Part shown: positions 36,043-44,669 of the stretch, piece by piece | How positions within the stretch are numbered: position 1 is the stretch's first letter | Layout of the letters: each line of letters opens with the position of its first letter | NCBI GenBank assembly: GCA_964352675.1 | Contig: CAYGSN010000009.1 | Coordinates: 11,240-75,239 of the forward strand | Direction of reading: 5' to 3' | DNA length: 64,000 nt | From: CAYGSN01 sp964352675 | GTDB taxonomy: Bacteria > Pseudomonadota > Alphaproteobacteria > Micavibrionales > Micavibrionaceae | Notes under the pieces: generated by a model | Databases searched by the model: none | The model's input: the letters and a program-made list of their open reading frames with translations, nothing else | Told to the model about the DNA's origin: nothing | Made by a program: the position numbers and the translations under genes

Positions 36043-37298
36043 GCCGCCTTCAGCCCCAGAAAATCCAGCTGCCATTCCAACTCATCCTTCGTGAGCGGAT
36101 AATCGGTACCGTTTTTCGGATAAATCAGCTCCTTCGGCGCGACATGCGCGATCTCTTTTTGCAGATGCAGCGCGAGGCGCATCGACAGGCCCGCCTTCCA
36201 GGCCACCGCCACGACGGGTTTCGGCGCTTTCATCTTGAATACTTTATCCACTTCACCGCGCGGCGCTTTGGCCAGATGCGCCACGGCGGCGATCACAAAA
36301 TCACGCTCCCGCATGCCAATCGCATCGGAAATCGTATCCTCATTCAAATTGCCTTCGCCTATCAGGCGCTTCAGGCGCTCATCAACCGTTTCCTGCGCTT
36401 CGCCCTCATCACTCGCGAAATCCATACGACGACGGAAAATAGCGGCGACCTCTTCGGTCATTTGCTGGTCAAAATCCTCACGCTTCATCAATAAATCACG
36501 CACGGAGGCATCAACAAATTCCGCCAGCTCCTTCGCAATTGAAACAGGCAGGGATTTGCGCATCGCCATTGGCTTTTGCCATTCGGGGAAATTGCGCGCC
36601 TTCTCCACAATCGTGTGCAACAGGCCCACCGTAATCTTCGCCCCGTCATTATTAATCAACACCGCCCCGCCCGGACGATCTTCAATCTCGATAACGGCTT
36701 CAGACACATCTTCACTCACTTCGTCACGTCCGGCAATCGCCGCGACGACCCAGCTCGCCGGGTGGCTCTTGAGAATATCCAGCAAATCCTGATCCGACAA
36801 GGCGGCGCAAAAGCGCAAAATCGGCTCGGAAACTTCCCGCTCCACATCGCGGGCCAGCTGCCCGGCGACTTTCGGCGGGGTATGCGCATGTTCCTTCAGC
36901 GTACTGGACAGCGCCGTTCTAATCTTCAAAACCTCATCCAGAGCAAGCGTGCCCAGAGCCTGCACAACAAATGCGTATAATTGACTTTGCTTGTCCTGCG
37001 ATACATCGGGCAACAGCTCCACCAGCCGCTTGGCCAGCTCCAGACGCACATCCACATCCGGGTCCTGCGCCAAAATTGGCGTTACCTGAACGGGGGTGGA
37101 TTTGTTCTTGGTTGCCGCCTTACGCACTTTCGGGTCCGGGTCCTGCTCGGCCAGAAAATACAGAATTTCCTTATTGGTCTTGGAATCCTTGGCCAGCGAC
37201 AGCCTGCTCTTGGAACTGGCCGATTTCAACTCTGCCTTCTGCGCGGAATAATCTTTCGGAGTCTTCTTACCCAGAAGTTTTTGAAAAAACGTCGCCAT
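36039..37298 (-). CDS. DUF2336 protein
   Basis: A 419-residue protein matching DUF2336, a family largely confined to alphaproteobacteria. HEAT-like helical repeats are visible (LAEQDPDPKVRKAATKNKSTPV, LAQDPDVDVRLELAKRLVEL), then AGQLARDVEREVSEPILRFCAALSDQDLLDI, the block I associate with the domain. The role is not established; a regulatory scaffold is likely. Soluble, no signal peptide. Confidence 0.85.
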   Translation of the reverse strand: MATFFQKLLGKKTPKDYSAQKAELKSASSKSRLSLAKDSKTNKEILYFLAEQDPDPKVRKAATKNKSTPVQVTPILAQDPDVDVRLELAKRLVELLPDVSQDKQSQLYAFVVQALGTLALDEVLKIRTALSSTLKEHAHTPPKVAGQLARDVEREVSEPILRFCAALSDQDLLDILKSHPASWVVAAIAGRDEVSEDVSEAVIEIEDRPGGAVLINNDGAKITVGLLHTIVEKARNFPEWQKPMAMRKSLPVSIAKELAEFVDASVRDLLMKREDFDQQMTEEVAAIFRRRMDFASDEGEAQETVDERLKRLIGEGNLNEDTISDAIGMRERDFVIAAVAHLAKAPRGEVDKVFKMKAPKPVVAVAWKAGLSMRLALHLQKEIAHVAPKELIYPKNGTDYPLTKDELEWQLDFLGLKAA

Positions 37299-37395
37299 GC
37301 ATACAAGGATAACGCAATAAGGTTAAAAAAGAGAAGAGAGAAAAAACTTGCATATTGAACACATTTTTTATATTTTACAGAAAAAGAGGCAGGCA

Positions 37396-37935
37396 ATGGC
37401 AGATGATTCACCAGAACAGGACTTTTCCGCCATCCCGAGAATGGATGAGGAGCGCTTTGAACAAATGCGCCGGGCATCTGCTGGCTTCAAGGGATACTCC
37501 AAACCTCGCAAAAGACCACGAATAAAAGATCACTGGATTGAGGCGATTGCGACAATTTCTATGTTTCCTCTAGCTATTTGGGGCATGTATGCGCTATACG
37601 CCCCTCAAACACAAACAGCCATAAAAACCCAGGACACCCACTTGTATGGCGATGATATCCTGCGGGCCGTGCGGGCGTTCTGCATTGAAAACGATATGCT
37701 TGCCGAAAACATTCCTTCAAATACGGATATAAAATGGTTGCGCGGCATGGCTTTCTTTACCGGTGAAAAAGACGAATACGGATCTATGATTTTCCAGGTC
37801 GAAACATTGCAGGCCCGCAAGCATGCCGACCAGCAAATAACCTCCTTTATTTCGATACCCCCGCAGGATATTAACGCAGGAATTTTGATAGATTTTCATC
37901 CATCTGGTGAACCGCCGGCAACCGGTCTGAATTAA
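37396..37935 (+). CDS. Hypothetical single-pass membrane protein (179 aa)
   Basis: A protein with an acidic N-terminus, a basic patch (KPRKRPRIKDHW) and one membrane helix at about residues 52-72 (IATISMFPLAIWGMYALYA), then a roughly 100-residue extracytoplasmic domain. The start at ATG 37396 has AGAGG six bases upstream. Topology is probably N-in. No family recognised. The C-terminal domain contains ICENDMLAEN and WLRGMAFFTGEKDE. Divergent from the DUF2336 gene and convergent with zapE (10-base gap). Confidence 0.55.
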   Translation: MADDSPEQDFSAIPRMDEERFEQMRRASAGFKGYSKPRKRPRIKDHWIEAIATISMFPLAIWGMYALYAPQTQTAIKTQDTHLYGDDILRAVRAFCIENDMLAENIPSNTDIKWLRGMAFFTGEKDEYGSMIFQVETLQARKHADQQITSFISIPPQDINAGILIDFHPSGEPPATGLN

Positions 37936-37944
37936 TCCAAAACG

Positions 37945-39081
37945 TCAACTCTGCCGCAGGTATTCCTCACTCTGCATCTCCATCAACCTTGAAACCGTGC
38001 GTTCAAATTCAAATGCGTGGTCGTGACCCTGATACAGCTTGTCCGCCGCTGCATCGGCGGTGACAATCAGCTTTGTTCCGCTTTCATACAACGCATCGAT
38101 CAACGTCATCAGGCGCTTGGCTTCGTTGCGGCGGTCATAGCCCAGCTTGGGTATCCCCTCCAGAAATATAGTGTGATATTCGCGTGCGATCGCCAGATAA
38201 TCTTCTGCACCGTGGGGCCGTTCGCACAGCTGCGCAAAAGTAAAACGCGAAACGCCCTTGGCCGTTTTTAAAACCTTAATACTGCGCCCTTTCACCGTAA
38301 TCTCCCCGCCTTCACTCGGTGCGCCATCCGTCAATCTTGCAAACATTTCATCCGCCCATCGCACAGCACCCTCTCCCAGCGGAAAATGATACAACCCCTC
38401 CTCAGCCAGAAACTGCGTGCGGTAATCGGTCGGACTGTCCAGATGCACAATCTCCATCCGGCTTTTCAGCAACTCTATAAACGGCACGAACCTGTCGCGC
38501 TGGAGGCCCCCTTCATACAGCCGGTCAGGCTCCCAATTGCTGGTTGCAACCACAACGACGCCACGATCAAACAGAGCGGTGAAGAGCCGCCCCAAGATCA
38601 TCGCATCGGCCACATCGGTCACATGGAATTCATCGAAACACAGCACCCGCGATTTCTGGGCAATCAGGCTCGCCAGCGACGGCAGCGCGCCGTCGATGCC
38701 CTCGCTGAAATCGTCATCCTCACGTCTTGAATGGAAATAATCATGCACATCAATCATGAATGCATGGAAATGTACCCGGCGCTTTAGAAATTCTTCGGGC
38801 AGGCATTCGAAAAATAAATCCATCAGCATGGATTTTCCGCGCCCTACGCCGCCATACATATATATGCCCTTGGGAACGCCCTGTTTTTCCCAGAACCGCC
38901 AGCGGGTTTTCTTACGTCCGCCGGCCTTCGCATCTTCCCCCCCGGAACCTCCCGCGATTTCCCCCGTAAGTTCATTATATAAAAAATCAAGATGTTGAAC
39001 GGCTTTTTCCTGCTCCGTATCCGGACGCAGGGTGTTCGAGGATAAGCGCTGCTTGTAAAGCTCAAGCGGGGTTTGGGACAT
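37945..39081 (-). CDS. zapE: Cell division protein ZapE / AFG1-like ATPase
   Basis: A 378-residue AAA-type ATPase of the AFG1/ZapE family. Walker A is YGGVGRGKSMLM (about residues 76-87), Walker B is VLCFDEFHVTDVADAM, and HRRxF-like variants (KRRVHFHAFM) are present. ZapE acts at the Z-ring during constriction in E. coli; AFG1 homologues support respiratory complex turnover. The N-terminal linker contains GGSGGEDAKAGGRKK, a short Gly-rich insertion. It overlaps the end of tatC by 20 bases. Confidence 0.93.
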   Translation of the reverse strand: MSQTPLELYKQRLSSNTLRPDTEQEKAVQHLDFLYNELTGEIAGGSGGEDAKAGGRKKTRWRFWEKQGVPKGIYMYGGVGRGKSMLMDLFFECLPEEFLKRRVHFHAFMIDVHDYFHSRREDDDFSEGIDGALPSLASLIAQKSRVLCFDEFHVTDVADAMILGRLFTALFDRGVVVVATSNWEPDRLYEGGLQRDRFVPFIELLKSRMEIVHLDSPTDYRTQFLAEEGLYHFPLGEGAVRWADEMFARLTDGAPSEGGEITVKGRSIKVLKTAKGVSRFTFAQLCERPHGAEDYLAIAREYHTIFLEGIPKLGYDRRNEAKRLMTLIDALYESGTKLIVTADAAADKLYQGHDHAFEFERTVSRLMEMQSEEYLRQS

Positions 39082-39829
39082 TTTTATTGGACAGGCGAAT
39101 AAGAAGAATCGAGAGTTCGTACAGACCCATTATAGGCACAGCCAGCAGGATTTGGCTAATCACATCCGGCGGTGTGAGAAAGGCCGCGACAACAAAGGTC
39201 AGAATGATCGCATATTTACGCTGCCGTACCAACCAGTCCGCTGTGATCAACCCCGCCTTGCCCATGAGGGTGAGCAGCACGGGAAGCTGAAAACACAGGC
39301 CAAAGGCAAAAATCAGCGTCATGATCAGATCCAGATACTCGCTCACTCGCGCTTCTAATTGAATCGGCAGCGCCGTTTCCGCCCCCGTGCTCTGAAAGCT
39401 CAGGAAGAACGGCCAAGCCATCGGGATCACAAGAAAATAAACACAGGCCGCACCCAGAAAAAATAAAATCGGCGTCGCAATCAAAAACGGTAAGAAAGCG
39501 CGCTTTTCATTTTTATACAGCCCCGGCGCGATAAACCCCCAAATCTGCAGCAGCAGAACCGGAAACGTCACAAAAACCCCGGCGAAAAACGCCACCTTCA
39601 CATAGGTAAAGAACGCTTCCGTGAGGCCGGTGTAAATCAAACGCTGGGAATCCCCGGCCACCATCGCATTGGCCAGCGGGCGCACCAGAACACCGTAAAT
39701 CTCTTCGACGAACATAAAACAGACCGCCGTGCCGATCGCCATCGCCGCCAGCGCCCACAACAAGCGCGTACGCAGCTCGACAAGATGTACGGAAAATGGC
39801 TGGGATTGCGCGGAACCGGCTTCATGCAT
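39062..39829 (-). CDS. tatC: Twin-arginine translocase subunit TatC
   Basis: A 255-residue, six-helix membrane protein that recognises twin-arginine signal peptides. The N-terminal FSVHLVELRTRLLWALAAM contains the family's conserved HLxELRxR, and the periplasmic-loop GFIAPGLYKNEKR with the glutamate-containing FxAPGL block is present. The start at ATG 39829 (MHEAGSAQ) overlaps the end of tatB by 8 bases (ATGCATGA), consistent with coupling; the frame can be read to 39865 but that lies within tatB. Confidence 0.96.
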   Translation of the reverse strand: MHEAGSAQSQPFSVHLVELRTRLLWALAAMAIGTAVCFMFVEEIYGVLVRPLANAMVAGDSQRLIYTGLTEAFFTYVKVAFFAGVFVTFPVLLLQIWGFIAPGLYKNEKRAFLPFLIATPILFFLGAACVYFLVIPMAWPFFLSFQSTGAETALPIQLEARVSEYLDLIMTLIFAFGLCFQLPVLLTLMGKAGLITADWLVRQRKYAIILTFVVAAFLTPPDVISQILLAVPIMGLYELSILLIRLSNKNVPNPA

Positions 39830-40112
39830 TGGCCGCATCCTCCGTCTCTTCGCTCTCACCTTCAATCACATCCTCGTCAGCAAGCGCCTCATCAAAATTC
39901 TTCTCTTCGAAATTGACTTGGCGACGAATATCGTCCAGATCCGCCTCTTTTAAAAACTCTTCAAATTGTTGGGTAAAGGCGTAGCGGATATAAGAAATGC
40001 GGCGCATCACACGGCCCAGCCCCACCATCAGCGCAGGGAGCTCCTTCGGCCCGATGACAAACACCGCCACCGCCATAATCACCAGCAATTCTGTCCAGCC
40101 GAAATCAAGCAT
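39822..40112 (-). CDS. tatB: Twin-arginine translocase subunit TatB
   Basis: A 96-residue protein: MLDFGWTELLVIMAVAVFVIGPKELPALMVGLGR gives the N-terminal membrane helix and the FGxxE-like / GPKELP hinge, followed by an amphipathic helix and an acidic tail. It partners TatC in recognising signal peptides. Between it and tatA lies a palindromic repeat (40132-40210) rather than a simple short spacer. Confidence 0.95.
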   Translation of the reverse strand: MLDFGWTELLVIMAVAVFVIGPKELPALMVGLGRVMRRISYIRYAFTQQFEEFLKEADLDDIRRQVNFEEKNFDEALADEDVIEGESEETEDAANA

Positions 40113-40131
40113 GGTCTTTCCCCATCTTGTT

Positions 40132-40210
40132 ATTGCGAGGAGCGTCAGCGGCGCGGCAATCCAGAAAACACCTTAAAAATATGGATTGCTTCGCATACGC
40201 TCGCAATGAC
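40132..40210. repeat. Intergenic palindromic repeat between tatA and tatB
   Basis: The left arm begins ATTGCGAGGAGCGTCAGCGG (40132-40151) and continues through GCGCGGCAATCCAG; the right arm, TGGATTGCTTCGCATACG then CTCGCAATGAC (40182-40210), is its approximate reverse complement. The sequence matches the well-known style of dispersed alphaproteobacterial palindromic elements (ATTGCGAGGAGC...GCAATCC...). A folded RNA here could affect the relative yield of TatA and TatB. Only one copy is visible in this window. Confidence 0.75.
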
Positions 40211-40213
40211 GCT

Positions 40214-40405
40214 TTAGGCAGCCTCGTCATCTTTTTGTTTGGATTGGGAAACTTGCGTTTTACTGTCATCCTCATCCTTTAGGCCCTTTTTAAAGCTCTT
40301 AATCCCCTTGGCGAGGTTTTCTGCAATGGCGGGCACGCGGCTTGCACCGAAAAACAGCACAATCAGCAAAATGACAATCAGAATTTGAAACGGTCCGGGG
40401 GTCAT
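40214..40405 (-). CDS. tatA: Twin-arginine translocase subunit TatA
   Basis: A 63-residue protein with the TatA/E plan: N-terminal membrane helix (ILIVILLIVLFFGASRVP), then the amphipathic helix with the family's KGIKSFKKGLKDED pattern and a hydrophilic tail. It forms the protein-conducting assemblies with TatBC. It begins 4 bases after scpB ends. Confidence 0.95.
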   Translation of the reverse strand: MTPGPFQILIVILLIVLFFGASRVPAIAENLAKGIKSFKKGLKDEDDSKTQVSQSKQKDDEAA

Positions 40406-40409
40406 GATT

Positions 40410-41030
40410 TTATCCTTCTATCTCTTCCAATTGCTCTTCTCTATCATCATTCTCCTGCTCTGCAAAGAGGTCATCACTCTCCGGTATCGTCTCAATGGCG
40501 GGGCGGCGATCCAGCAGGCCCGAGGCCTTCAGATCATCGAGCCCCGGTAAATCTGTCAAAGCCTCTAGCGAGAAATGATCAAGGAAAGACGATGTACTGA
40601 CCCAGGTAAGCGGGCGGCCCGGCGTTTCACGCCTGCGCCCTGGCTTAATCCAGCCCATTTCCATCAGCGTATCCAGCGTGCCCTTATGCGTAGCTACGCC
40701 GCGAATATTCTCAATTTCTGCCCGTGTGACTGGCTGGTGATAGGCGATAATCGCCAGTGTTTCCATCGCCGCGCGGGAGAGCTTCTTGCTCACCTCTTTT
40801 TCCATTTGCAGAGATTCGGCCAAATCCACGGCTGTGCGGAAGGCCCATTTGCCCTCCATCTCATTCAGAGTTACGCCGCGCCCATTATAATGTTTCCGCA
40901 ATTCCATCAGCGCCCCGCCGACATCCGCGCCTTCGGGCATACGTTCATGCAACTCCGATGTGCTCAGCGGCTCTGCGCTGGCGAAAAGCAACGCCTCGAG
41001 CAGGCGGATGGATTCATTATCAATACTCAT
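40410..41030 (-). CDS. scpB: Segregation and condensation protein B
   Basis: A 206-residue winged-helix partner of the SMC-ScpA complex. LLEALLFASAEPLSTSEL (about residues 10-27) and ETLAIIAYHQPVTRAEIENIRG, the family signature, with RGRRREtPGRPLTW-like GRRRETPGRPLTWVSTSSFL, are complete. The C-terminal tail is Glu-rich. Its ATG overlaps the scpA stop by 4 bases (41027-41030), so the two are coupled. It acts in chromosome condensation and segregation. Confidence 0.95.
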   Translation of the reverse strand: MSIDNESIRLLEALLFASAEPLSTSELHERMPEGADVGGALMELRKHYNGRGVTLNEMEGKWAFRTAVDLAESLQMEKEVSKKLSRAAMETLAIIAYHQPVTRAEIENIRGVATHKGTLDTLMEMGWIKPGRRRETPGRPLTWVSTSSFLDHFSLEALTDLPGLDDLKASGLLDRRPAIETIPESDDLFAEQENDDREEQLEEIEG

Positions 41031-41857
41031 CCCTCTTCTCCCACTGCACTTTGCAGGGCGCGCATATATATGGGGCGGAACAGCCCATCCTGCTTTATTT
41101 CCATCTTGCCCTGCTTGGCAAGCTCTAAGCCCGCCGTTAAGGTGGAGGCCAGCGCCGAGCGGCCATAGAGCTTGTTCTTAATCCCCTCGGGCAGGAAGCT
41201 TTCCAGCGTTGTCCATACACTTTGCAGACCCTTGCGCGGCAATTGTCCCAACATGCGCGTAACGCGGGACAGCGCATCTTCCGTGCTCATCAGATGATAT
41301 TCCGGCAGGTCGTAATGGCTGTTATCCTGGCGCTTTTGGATATCACCATAGGCTTTGAGCATGTCATACAGGCTGACATCCCAATGGGTATTCGTCTTGG
41401 TGCTCAGCCCCTCCGGACAGCCGCGTGCGAAGACATCCTGGCCCAGCTGCGGCAAAGCCTTAAGCGCTTCGGCTGATTTTTGCATGGCCTCCAGACGGCG
41501 GAGCTGGAATTGCAGAGCTTCGGCCATTTCGGCGGCGCTCGGCTCATCGCCCTTTTCTTCCTGCGGCAATAGCAGGCGGGATTTCAGATAGGCCAGCCAG
41601 GCCGCCATCACCAGATATTCCGCCGCCAGTTCCAGATTAAAGGCCTTCGCGCGCTCAACAAATTCAAGATATTGACGTGCAAGCTGCAAGATAGAGACCT
41701 CACGCAAATCGACCTTCTGGTTGCGGGCAAGTTCGAGAAGCACACCGATCGGGCCCTCAAACCCATCAATGTTCAACAGCAGCGTATCAGCCTCATGCGC
41801 TTTCGGCGCGGTTTGGCGCGGCGGATCTTCTTCGAATTGTACAGCAGCTTCTGTCAT
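41027..41857 (-). CDS. scpA: Segregation and condensation protein A (kleisin)
   Basis: A 276-residue kleisin that bridges SMC heads. The N-terminal FEGPIGVLLELARNQKVDLREVSILQLARQYLEFV and the middle EYLVMAAWLAYLKSRLLLP are the family signature; the C-terminal winged helix is at about residues 215-260. Its start is 6 bases after a small upstream ORF (41864-42040). Confidence 0.95.
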   Translation of the reverse strand: MTEAAVQFEEDPPRQTAPKAHEADTLLLNIDGFEGPIGVLLELARNQKVDLREVSILQLARQYLEFVERAKAFNLELAAEYLVMAAWLAYLKSRLLLPQEEKGDEPSAAEMAEALQFQLRRLEAMQKSAEALKALPQLGQDVFARGCPEGLSTKTNTHWDVSLYDMLKAYGDIQKRQDNSHYDLPEYHLMSTEDALSRVTRMLGQLPRKGLQSVWTTLESFLPEGIKNKLYGRSALASTLTAGLELAKQGKMEIKQDGLFRPIYMRALQSAVGEEG

Positions 41858-41863
41858 AAGATT

Positions 41864-42040
41864 TTAGCGACGAAATTGTGCAAGGTCTTCCCCGTTTCGC
41901 GCAGCCTCCCTAATTTCATCACAAGTGGCGGCCTGGGCTTTTTGCAACTGTTCTCTTGCCTCCATCAGCCCTGCTACAAATTCCTCACGAGCTATATCAG
42001 ATAATCCCGCAGGATTTTGCTTTTCTTCAGTCATATCCAT
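41864..42040 (-). CDS. Small acidic protein (58 aa) upstream of scpA
   Basis: A 58-codon frame starting MDMTEEKQNPAGLSDIARE, helical and hydrophilic, with AAAGG just before the first ATG. It lies between nagZ and scpA on the same strand and ends 6 bases before the scpA ATG, the spacing of a cotranscribed gene. A second in-frame ATG at 42034 is a possible start. No family recognised. Confidence 0.5.
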   Translation of the reverse strand: MDMTEEKQNPAGLSDIAREEFVAGLMEAREQLQKAQAATCDEIREAARNGEDLAQFRR

Positions 42041-42087
42041 TTGCCTTTCTCATGCGCAAAGGTCGTGCTACGCAAAATAATGTCACG

Positions 42088-43095
42088 TTAAGTCGACACT
42101 TTCCGAAATTCTGCGGCATTTTGCAAGCGTTTCAGGCTATCCGGGCGCAACTTAGGCACAGTTTCAGCAATTTTTTCCATGACATCCAGCTTCGCCCAGC
42201 AATACAGCGCGGCATCATTGCCTGCCTCAATCGCCTTTAAACATCGCTGCGGAATATCCCCGAACGGATCGAGCGCCTTCATATCGACATCATCGCTCAC
42301 CAAAAATCCATCAAACCCGATCGAGCCCCGGATAATGTCCCGGATAATTTTTGGCGACAGGGACGCCGGCAATTCGGAATCGATCTCTTCAAAAATTAAA
42401 TGCGCACTCATCCCCCAAACGGCCTGTCCAATTTCAGATTTTGCAATTTGGCGGAAAGGAAGAAAATCAGACTCCTCTAATATACGTACAGTTTCCGAAA
42501 TGACGGGAAGATTATGGTGAGAGTCCTGGGTTGAACGACCATGCCCCGGCAAATGTTTGATGACAGGAGTTACCCCCGCCTCTAACAATGCCTCACAAAC
42601 AATTCGGCCAAGAATAGCCACAAATTCGGGCGTGCCGGAGAAGGCGCGATCCCCGACGGCCTCATGGGTGTTTTCATGCAGCACGTCCAACACCGGTGCG
42701 CAATTCACATTGATGCCGGCATCGCGCAATTCTTCTGCTAACCGCATGACTGTAAACCGCAAATCAGAAACCGACCGGTCGGCATCTTTGGTGTAAAGAT
42801 CTCCAAATTCCTGCATCGCCGGATACGGCCTCCACTGCGGCGGCTTCAATCTTTGTACCCGTCCGCCCTCCTGATCGATTAGAATTGGACATTTACGGCC
42901 AAGTAATTCATATAGCTCGCCAATTAAAGCACGCAATTGATCCGGGCTCTCACAATTCCGCCCAAACAAAATAAACCCCAGAGGGTTTGATTCTGTAAAA
43001 AACAACTTTTCTGCGGCTTCAAGTCGTACGCCTTCCAGCGAAAAAATAGCCGCGAGGCTTTGATCAGAAATCTCGTAAGTGGCATGCGAGGTCAT
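42088..43095 (-). CDS. nagZ: Beta-N-acetylhexosaminidase (glycoside hydrolase family 3)
   Basis: A 335-residue cytoplasmic enzyme that removes GlcNAc from muropeptide fragments in cell-wall recycling. It shows IDQEGGRVQRLKPP, the mobile His-containing loop KHLPGHGRSTQDSHHNLP (about residues 183-200) and the catalytic Asp in LVSDDVDMKAL. The position between the SPOR gene and scpA is standard in alphaproteobacteria. An assembly gap lies about 300 bases upstream. Confidence 0.95.
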   Translation of the reverse strand: MTSHATYEISDQSLAAIFSLEGVRLEAAEKLFFTESNPLGFILFGRNCESPDQLRALIGELYELLGRKCPILIDQEGGRVQRLKPPQWRPYPAMQEFGDLYTKDADRSVSDLRFTVMRLAEELRDAGINVNCAPVLDVLHENTHEAVGDRAFSGTPEFVAILGRIVCEALLEAGVTPVIKHLPGHGRSTQDSHHNLPVISETVRILEESDFLPFRQIAKSEIGQAVWGMSAHLIFEEIDSELPASLSPKIIRDIIRGSIGFDGFLVSDDVDMKALDPFGDIPQRCLKAIEAGNDAALYCWAKLDVMEKIAETVPKLRPDSLKRLQNAAEFRKVST

Positions 43096-43496
43096 AACAT
43101 TTATTTTTCCTGCCTGAAAAACATTGATAGAAAAAATCCGATGAATCCAAAATGAGGAGTTTTCCCCAAGCCGTCATCAACCAACGCAGAATATCTAAAA
43201 CCAACAACATCCCGGCGAGGTTTTTGAATATTAGAAAAACACAAAATGAGGAGCTGAAAGAAAGGAGGTGTGCTTTTATTTTTCATAGCTAAAAATGGAT
43301 GAAAGAGAGTTCAGAGACAGTGAACAAGAAAAATTAAAAGGAAAGAGGGCAATAGAAACGCAGAATAAACTCAAAGTTAAGATATTAATATCTATAGTTA
43401 AGNNNNNNNNNNTCTATTGAGTGAGGCACTGGAAGCGCCCAAAAAACAGCAAACCAACAAAAAAGGAATGGAATCGACAGAAAATCGACCCAGAAA
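43096..43496. other. AT-rich intergenic region with an assembly gap
   Basis: About 400 bases between nagZ and the SPOR gene, both on the minus strand. It contains a 12-base direct repeat CAAAATGAGGAG at 43148-43159 and 43242-43253, and AAAGGAGGTG at 43261. A plus-strand frame from ATG 43295 runs into the Ns and would stop at 43418-43420. It is Lys-rich, 25 bases from the nearest good ribosome-binding site, and depends on the true gap length, so I do not call it as a gene. In many relatives argS lies between dgt and the SPOR gene; it is not here. Confidence 0.4.
43403..43412. other. Assembly gap (10 N)
   Basis: Ten undetermined bases. The length is probably a placeholder, so the real distance and any gene spanning it are unknown. 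Confidence 0.95.
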
Positions 43497-44618
43497 TTAC
43501 TTCACAACCAGGCAGCCACCGGGCTTTTGCGCCTTAATTTCATTACAAATACGATCCGCATCGTCTTTACTCATCGGTCCGGCCTGAATGCGGAAAAACG
43601 TTCCTTTCGCACCCAGATTGGCTTCCTGAACACGGTAAGAAACCCCGGAAAGCTGGGCGTTATAGGTGTTTTGAAATTTTGCCCAGCCGACCTTGGCATC
43701 GTTCTCCGTGGTCACGCTGGCCAGCTGCACGAAATAATTACCGGAATTAATCACCTGTCCGGCAATACCGGCCGCACCGGCCGCAGGTGCAATCGCGGCA
43801 ACACGGGCGGCATTGTCATTCGAAGCCGTAGAGGTTCCGGACGGGCCGGAGTTCAAAACCTGTTTTGTATCCTTCTTATCCAGAACGGATCGGACAAACT
43901 CAAGCGTTTCCGGCGAAGATGCCGGAGGGTGCAGAGCCGCAGTTGGCGTTTGCTTCTGAGGCGCAGCCCCCGCCGGAACTGTACGCGATGCAAAGTTTTC
44001 AACCTTCGGCTGAACGCTTTCCACCGTCATGGGAACCTGCTGAATCTCTTCCGGCTGCGGCATCGATGCTGTTTCCGCCTGCGCGGTCTGCTCTGCAGCG
44101 TCCACACCTTCAGGGGCAGCTTCGGCCGTATCCTGGGATTGCTCAGAAACCTCAGCAACACTCTCCTCTTCTGCAATAATCTGCTCAACCTCTTCAGCGA
44201 AAGCCTCAAGCTGATCCGCAGGCTCTTCCTGTTCCAGCAAGTTTTGTACAGGCGGAGTTTCGGCAATGCGCCCCTCGTTCAAGCCCGCGAAAATCGTGCT
44301 GTCCTGATTGGGGATATCCATGCCGCCTGGCTGATCGGGCACAGCTTTATATTGACTGGCGTCCGCCTTGATAATCGGCAGGTCTTTTGGGCCTGAACCA
44401 TCCTCCGCGCCTCCGCCAAAAATAAAGGCGCTGGCCAAAATTGTGCTGGCCAAGATCAAAGTCCCTGTCGCCACAAGCGGACGGTTTAAAATGCCCCTGA
44501 CAATGCCTTGCAGGCGCGATTCTTCTACAAATCCCTGATGAACCGTTTTTTGCTCATAGAAGCTGTAATTATAGGGTTGGAACTGATTGTTTTGATTATT
44601 TTGTTCGTGTTGATTCAT
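43497..44618 (-). CDS. SPOR-domain cell-envelope protein
   Basis: A 373-residue single-pass protein. Residues about 55-75 (LVATGTLILASTILASAFIF) form one membrane helix after a Gln/Asn-rich cytoplasmic N-terminus. A long Glu/Ala/Pro-rich linker follows, then a C-terminal SPOR domain (about 290-373: YFVQLASVTTENDAKVGWAKF, FFRIQAGPMSKDDADRICNEI). SPOR domains bind denuded glycan at the division site. ATG 44618 has GGGAG nine bases upstream; the frame extends to 44651 without a better site. Position dgt-SPOR-nagZ is conserved in type. Confidence 0.85.
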   Translation of the reverse strand: MNQHEQNNQNNQFQPYNYSFYEQKTVHQGFVEESRLQGIVRGILNRPLVATGTLILASTILASAFIFGGGAEDGSGPKDLPIIKADASQYKAVPDQPGGMDIPNQDSTIFAGLNEGRIAETPPVQNLLEQEEPADQLEAFAEEVEQIIAEEESVAEVSEQSQDTAEAAPEGVDAAEQTAQAETASMPQPEEIQQVPMTVESVQPKVENFASRTVPAGAAPQKQTPTAALHPPASSPETLEFVRSVLDKKDTKQVLNSGPSGTSTASNDNAARVAAIAPAAGAAGIAGQVINSGNYFVQLASVTTENDAKVGWAKFQNTYNAQLSGVSYRVQEANLGAKGTFFRIQAGPMSKDDADRICNEIKAQKPGGCLVVK

Positions 44619-44669
44619 GGACTGGAACTCCCGGATACTTGAAATACGCAATAACGCTTATTTAGAGTC

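Noticed and set aside
43101..43286. 61-residue minus-strand frame upstream of nagZ
   Set aside because: No Shine-Dalgarno sequence and an odd, AT-driven composition next to the assembly gap.
43295..43420. Plus-strand Lys-rich frame crossing the N run
   Set aside because: Depends on the arbitrary gap length; the best ribosome-binding site is 25 bases from its ATG.
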